In this document: piece after piece, positions 59,291 to 64,000 of the stretch
How the letters are laid out: the number at the start of each line of letters is the position of its first letter
Numbering within the stretch: the first letter of the stretch is position 1
Assembly (NCBI GenBank): GCA_031472005.1
Contig: PZJY01000001.1
Span: 992,001-1,056,000 of the forward strand
DNA from: Tetracladium setigerum
Taxonomy: Eukaryota > Ascomycota > Leotiomycetes > Helotiales
Direction of reading: 5' to 3'
Length of the DNA: 64,000 nt
The notes under the pieces: generated by a model
What the model was told of the DNA's origin: nothing
The model's input: the letters and a program-made list of their open reading frames with translations, nothing else
Databases searched by the model: none
Made by a program: the position numbers and the translations under genes

Positions 59291-60977
59291 TCACAGCTCT
59301 TCCCTCGAATGCACCTTTCGCTTCCCTCCCTCGCCAATACTCCTCAGTCGAAAGATCTCTGCAGCATGCCTTTTAACCTTCTTCGTCAGAGTTCCCTTCG
59401 CCGCAATCTTCCCCACTTTCTTACCCAACAATCTCTCATCCGAAATCTTCAGGCCTTCCTTGTACGAGAGGGTAGTTGAATTGTACCAATTTGCACTTGC
59501 CAGCAGTTCAATCGCCTGTGGTGCATCTGCATCCAAGATCTTCTTTGCAAGTTTGTCGTCCATGCGGTTTGCCCACAGATCGTAAATCTCCCATTCCTCA
59601 AAGTTCTGTGGCGCAGAGCCACCCGGGCCATCGTGGAGGAAAATCTCGTCCAGTCCTGCGCTGATTTCGAGATCTTCGTCTGCTGCGTTGAGCAAAATCA
59701 CAACTTGGTCTCCTCCATAGAGCGATCCACTCCAAACCTGCACCTCTCCCACTCCGTATTTGTCCTTCTTGACATTGAAATCCCGACGAATGCGACTGGC
59801 TGGTCGTCCTTCCGGATCTTGGCTGATCGCAATGATCGCAGGATTGTTGAGAATACTCAGCGAAGCTGGCGCAAGAGTTCGAAGATCATTGCCCATAAGC
59901 AGGGGAGACTTGATAGCTGCCCAAAGCGCGAAATGTGCTTTGTACTGTGAAAACTCTCAGATCAATGATTCAGAATGTGAGAAGGAGTAATGTACCTCAT
60001 CATCATTCATTCCTCCATTGCCAACTTCCAACATATCCAGATCATTCCACCCACCGGGCTGGCCTTTATCGACAAATGTTGCAACCCTATTCACGATATT
60101 TAACACCGAACAATGGCTGCCTGGGGCGACACAGGCCGGGTCCGAGGGGTTTTCGCAGGAACATAGGTCATCAGGGCGTGTGAACATGTCATAGATATCT
60201 CCAGACATTCGGAAAGAATTTGCGATTGACATTCCCCACTGTATCGCCCGTCAGTACTGTAGAAGTTATTCGGTGAGTCAGAAAGTCCTACTGTATGAAC
60301 ATAATCTTCCCCCCAATTGCAAAGACTGTAAAGAATGGGTCGACCTGTTGCATTCAATGCATCCGCCATAACCTTGTAACGGTCGAAAGATAGCTTTGCA
60401 GTTCCCATTCGCCCCATATGATAACAATTGTCATACTTCAAATAGTCAACATCCCAACTCGCAAAACTCGTCGCATCTTGTGTTTCCCAGTCCAAAGAGC
60501 CAGCTATACATCATTAGCTTTAGCATAACCATAGTCTCGAACCTGCGAACCGTAACGAGCACAAGTCAATTCCCCAGCACTGGAGTACATCCCGAACAAA
60601 AGACCTTGCTCATGGATCTCGGCCGCAACTTGCTTCATGCCACTTGGGAATTTCTTCAAATCTTCTCGCAGGTATCCATCCTCTCCTCGCCCTTCCGACC
60701 AACAATCATCCAGCACCACATAGTTATAGCCCACATCTCGAAGGCCAGATTCAACCAATATTTTCGATGTATCGATAAGGAGAGATTCGGAAACATCGCA
60801 ACCTAAAGAGTTCCAATTATTCTGTGTGAGGAATTAGCAGAGATAGAGAAGAGATAAGATGAGAATTATTCCACGGACCCAACCCATTTGAGGAGTTCTG
60901 GCGAGTCCATTGTTTACAGCGAGAGCTTTCCCAACAAACGCACATAAAGTGACCGCTTTCTGGAGTGAAGATGCCAT
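59291..60977 (-). CDS. Secreted alpha-galactosidase, GH27
   Basis: Retaining exo-glycosidase that removes terminal alpha-galactose from raffinose-type sugars and galactomannan. Five exons, about 490 aa. The signal peptide is MASSLQKAVTLCAFVGKALA, followed by NNGLARTPQMGWNNWNSLGC, the family's N-terminal motif. VVLDDCWSEGRGEDGY precedes the nucleophile region DVDYLKYDNCYHMG (Asp in KYDNC). WGMSIANSFRMSGDIYDMF carries the acid/base Asp. The C-terminal beta-domain ends with a Lys/Arg-rich tail of about 40 residues. Joins checked are GW|NNWNS (GTCCGT...ACAG), CARY|AGSLDW, VHT|WGMS and NDDE|YKAHF; all are in frame. Confidence 0.93.
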
Positions 60978-61634
60978 GCTGACAATTTGAAAGCAAATAT
61001 GAAAAAATTTGTACCAAAAGAAATAATAGAAAAGGGAGATCTGTAGACTACAGAAAGGATCTCTCTCTCTCTCTCAAGAGTGAGTAATCAGATGAGTTGG
61101 GAAGATACTTAGGGAGTCAGAGCTGGAAGTGGATTAAATGATATACTCCGTAGCTTGAGCTAACCCCCACCCGTAAGCATCCCCAGTGTGACAGTTTGGA
61201 AATTTCTCAATGCAGGGACAGCAAACGAGGTTGCGTCAAAGCCGACTGGGACAAACGGTGAGCTTCCTTCAACCCCGCATGAGGGGAAACCGCCAGCGGG
61301 ATTCGGGAATGGCGGAGTATCATTGGAACTCGATAATCCGCTTTGCCTTGAGAGTCATCCTACCATTATGGAGATTAATTCTGGTCGTCTTAGCTAAGGA
61401 TTCTGATGCATCATTGATATGTCGATGCAGAAAGTTGTGAGCTTGGAGCATCTTGAGAGTCTGGAAAGATGCACTCATATTAAAAAGAAAGGGGGTTATG
61501 AGCCCTGATAACAAGCTCTTGGCGATATCATGTGATAGCTCAGTCCTTGAAGCGGAGTATACCCAGGTGCTCAGACTAGAGATGCTCGATATTCACTCCT
61601 CATCAATCCAACCGATCCAAATACATTGTTAATT
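60978..61634. promoter_or_regulatory. Divergent promoter, GH27 / AflR-like
   Basis: 657 bp containing a TC microsatellite (about 61060-61076) and a TACTCCGTA motif (61144-61152). No defined Zn2Cys6 operator was identified. Confidence 0.45.
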
Positions 61635-63007
61635 ATGTCCACAGCTCCATTAGACGTTCCAGTCAAATCTTCAGAACTCACCAATACGAAGCTCCGAGCT
61701 TCTTGTGATGGTTGTGGATCTTCCAAAGTCAAATGCGACCAGCAGCATCCTGAATGTCGCCGATGTTCGACGTTGAAGTTGAAATGCATTTATGGGCCGT
61801 CACGCAAGTTCGGAAAACCTCCTAGAAAGCGACCCGCTTCTGAAGCAGAATATAGCATTGAGAAACGTCTCTGCAGTACTCAGGCCTCTTCTCACAAGAC
61901 CACGACTGTCGCTTTTGGGGAAATCCAAGGCAGTGACGAAAACGCGCAGCACACCTTCACGAATACATACTCCACCGGACCCGACGATTTCTTAAATGGA
62001 GGTGGCCAAATTCAAGATCAGTTCTCTTTGGATTTCTATCCTTTGCAAACAGTCGAGGAGTGGCCTCAAATTGATGATTTGAACCAGCTCGGACTATGGC
62101 AGCAATCTGGAGAATGGCAGCAGCCAGGAGTCTCAGGGGCTACTTTAGAGATTTCCCCTTCACTTCCCTCGGAAATCGTCAGCACACAAAACAGGACTTC
62201 AGATGAATCTCATAGCTGTGCTCGAGATTCATACGAAATTTTTCGAGATCTGATTTGTCCAAGTCCCACTCTTCATGCACCAGAATCAAATTCAATCACG
62301 GTGTCGGCACAATTGGATCAGGTGCTTCAATTTAACAGAATTGCTATCAAGCGACTCAGTCAAGTAAGATTTACAAAACTCTTAAAATATTATTCTCTGT
62401 TTCTTCGTGTTTGTCCCGGGCGCTGGCAGGAAATCTTCTCAAAACTCATTTACTGACTCTATAATAACAATAGGTATTGAAGTGTCCTTGTGCCAAATCG
62501 GGCCACCGCGCAATGGTTCACGCATCTATCATCTCCCGTATATTGATTTGGTATCAACAAGCGGCTGGCTGGACTGGAAGTAGCTCATGGGGACCTCGAC
62601 CTCCCAGCTCACTCGATACGCTGGCGTCAGACTGCGCATCCTCGTCGGCGTCCCCACGGTCACCCTCCCAATTGACGTCCAGTATGGACACAACAGCCAC
62701 ACCTTCACTGGTTCAAGCGACTGGATTCGCGGTGGAACATGTACCCCTTACAGTGGGAGTCCTTAGCATTGAGGACCAGACTGTGCAGGGTGCGTTTAGA
62801 AACCAGTTGGTTCTAAGTGAGCTCAAGGGAGCAGCAAAACTGATCGAGATTTTCACGTCTGTCTCACCAGACCCAAGCGACAGTTTTGCATGCGGTTTGC
62901 CTAGCCTGTACTCAAATCTGGGACTGTGGCTGCTGGGCGAACACTCAAGAACTGTAGGGATTTTGAAGTCGAGACTCAAAATCCTACATGAAAACATAGA
63001 TTCTTGA
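61635..63007 (+). CDS. AflR-type Zn2Cys6 cluster regulator
   Basis: Transcription factor of the aflatoxin-regulator (AflR) family, whose members usually activate a neighbouring secondary-metabolite cluster. Exons 61635-62363 and 62474-63007 (GTAAGA...ATAG) give 420 aa. The binuclear cluster is near the N-terminus: RASCDGCGSSKVKCDQQHPE, cysteines at 24, 27, 34, 41, 44 and 51. A basic linker follows (RKFGKPPRKRPAS). The C-terminal part has the family block LKCPCAKSGHRAMVHASIIS, ILIWYQQAAGW, then LSIEDQTVQGAFRNQLVLSE and a helical end. Length is near the 430-440 aa typical of the family. Frame intact. Confidence 0.88.
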
Positions 63008-63481
63008 TGTGTTCTAAATGGCTCTTCAAAACAATTCAGTTTCGGCAAAAGAAGAGAACCCATTTCTGTCCTATCTTAATACCAACAGGGATTGTAAATC
63101 GATATCTTTGGATTGCTTGATATGTGCATATCCTTCAGATTCCACTTATTCCACGCCGGCGGAAGACATTCGGTCAGCGAAAGTCAATCCCCATTGGTTG
63201 AGCGGGAATCGTCAAAACAAAGGACCCGAAGTCTCAACATAACTATAGGTCCATGAAAATATGTCACTTCACATTCCATTTTCGTGGGTATATATATATC
63301 TTCTCTTTGCCAAATATTTTTGGGGCCAGTCAAACAGAGAGATCTGCTTTCGTTCATACGATCTTCTTTACATCCCTTCACAATTACCAAACGCTTTCAT
63401 ATTTTTTGACCCCTCCATCTCAATACTGTCGAATTTCTGCTTGACTAAAATAAAAGTCTAAGCGCCAGTTCATCCAAAAAT
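63008..63481. other. Intergenic, 474 bp
   Basis: 3' flank of the AflR-like gene and promoter of the NmrA-like gene, with an AT-rich TATATATATC stretch near 63290-63300 that may be the core promoter. Confidence 0.45.
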
Positions 63482-64000
63482 ATGGTGAAGATTGCAGTTG
63501 CTGGTGGTTCTGGAGGTTCAAAATCACCCTGTGCTCAACACAATCTTTCAAAGCTCTCCTAATGCCATTCCAGAACTTGCCCGAGAAGTCCTCGATGCTC
63601 TGATCGCTGCCGGAAAACATGATATCGTTATCTTGTCCAGAAAAGTAAAAGCCACCCCTTTTTTTGATCGACTTCGTTCTAATTCTGCTCAGGAAGTCAC
63701 TGCCGATGATGTGGAGTCTGGAGTCGTTTGGCGGACTGTAGACTACAACAGCAAAGTCGATCTCGTCAAAGCTCTACAGGGGACACACACTGTCTTATCT
63801 TTCATCAATCAGGTTGCACCAGATCACAACGATAGTTCACAAAAAAGCCTCATCGATGCCTGCATCGCCGCTGGCGTGAAGAGATTCGCACCGAGCGAGT
63901 ATGGATGGTATGATATTTTGCGCGGCACCTCAATAGAAACCTCTGACATCTGACAGTGACAAAATCAATGACTTGCCGTTCTGGACAGGCAAATTGGAGA
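63482..64000 (+). CDS. NmrA-like NAD(P)-binding reductase (partial, runs off the window)
   Basis: Atypical short-chain dehydrogenase/isoflavone-reductase-like protein of the NmrA family. Exons 63482-63515, 63574-63907 and 63957 to beyond 64000. The nucleotide-binding start is MVKIAVAGGSGELAREVLDA, joined across a GTTCAA...CCAG intron, followed by KHDIVILSRK, TVLSFINQVAP and GVKRFAPSEYG. The active-site-like region would begin around DKINDLPFWTGKLE at the window edge. Members act as oxidoreductases in secondary metabolism or as redox sensors. Adjacency to the AflR-type gene favours a biosynthetic role, but this is inference. Confidence 0.85.

Overview
This 64 kb window is genomic DNA of a filamentous ascomycete (Pezizomycotina). 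Most genes are split by short introns (about 45-150 nt) with GTANGT donors and CTAAC/CTGAC branch points. The gene set is typically fungal: a fungal-rhodopsin membrane protein, two Zn2Cys6 regulators, a deuterolysin, Pmp3 and Cox16. Overall similarity suggests a leotiomycete (Helotiales-like), but that placement is an inference. No rRNA, tRNA, CRISPR array, intact transposon or virus was recognised.

Layout. At 0.6-7.6 kb lie a three-exon PMP3 membrane protein, a WDR26/Gid7-type CTLH-WD40 protein and, divergent from it, VMA1 (catalytic subunit A of the V-ATPase). At 8.8-17.4 kb lie a secreted low-complexity protein, a SAT4/fungal-rhodopsin seven-helix protein and an APC-family permease. At 21.6-24.3 kb a His/Gln/Pro-rich nuclear regulator, tentatively of the MedA/Ren1/Acr1 type, sits in front of an 11.4 kb gene desert.

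The stretch 35.7-46 kb is the most accessory part. It holds two paralogous lysine-rich genes (one apparently broken), a remnant of an OrsD-like gene and a small six-cysteine secreted protein. It also holds a two-finger C2H2 protein and a deuterolysin (M35) with a separate propeptide-like gene nearby. At 46.3-55 kb COX16 and a full-length ATR/Mec1 checkpoint kinase diverge from a 227 bp promoter. At 57-64 kb come a Zn2Cys6 regulator, a GH27 alpha-galactosidase, an AflR-type Zn2Cys6 regulator and the start of an NmrA-like reductase, cut by the window end. The last two look like the edge of a secondary-metabolite cluster.

A pattern that cuts across genes: seven otherwise well-formed reading frames are each interrupted by a single shift that one extra G:C pair in a short G/C run would repair. 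All seven are in minus-strand genes. This points to base undercalls or to real decay, and it affects how every minus-strand gene model here should be read.
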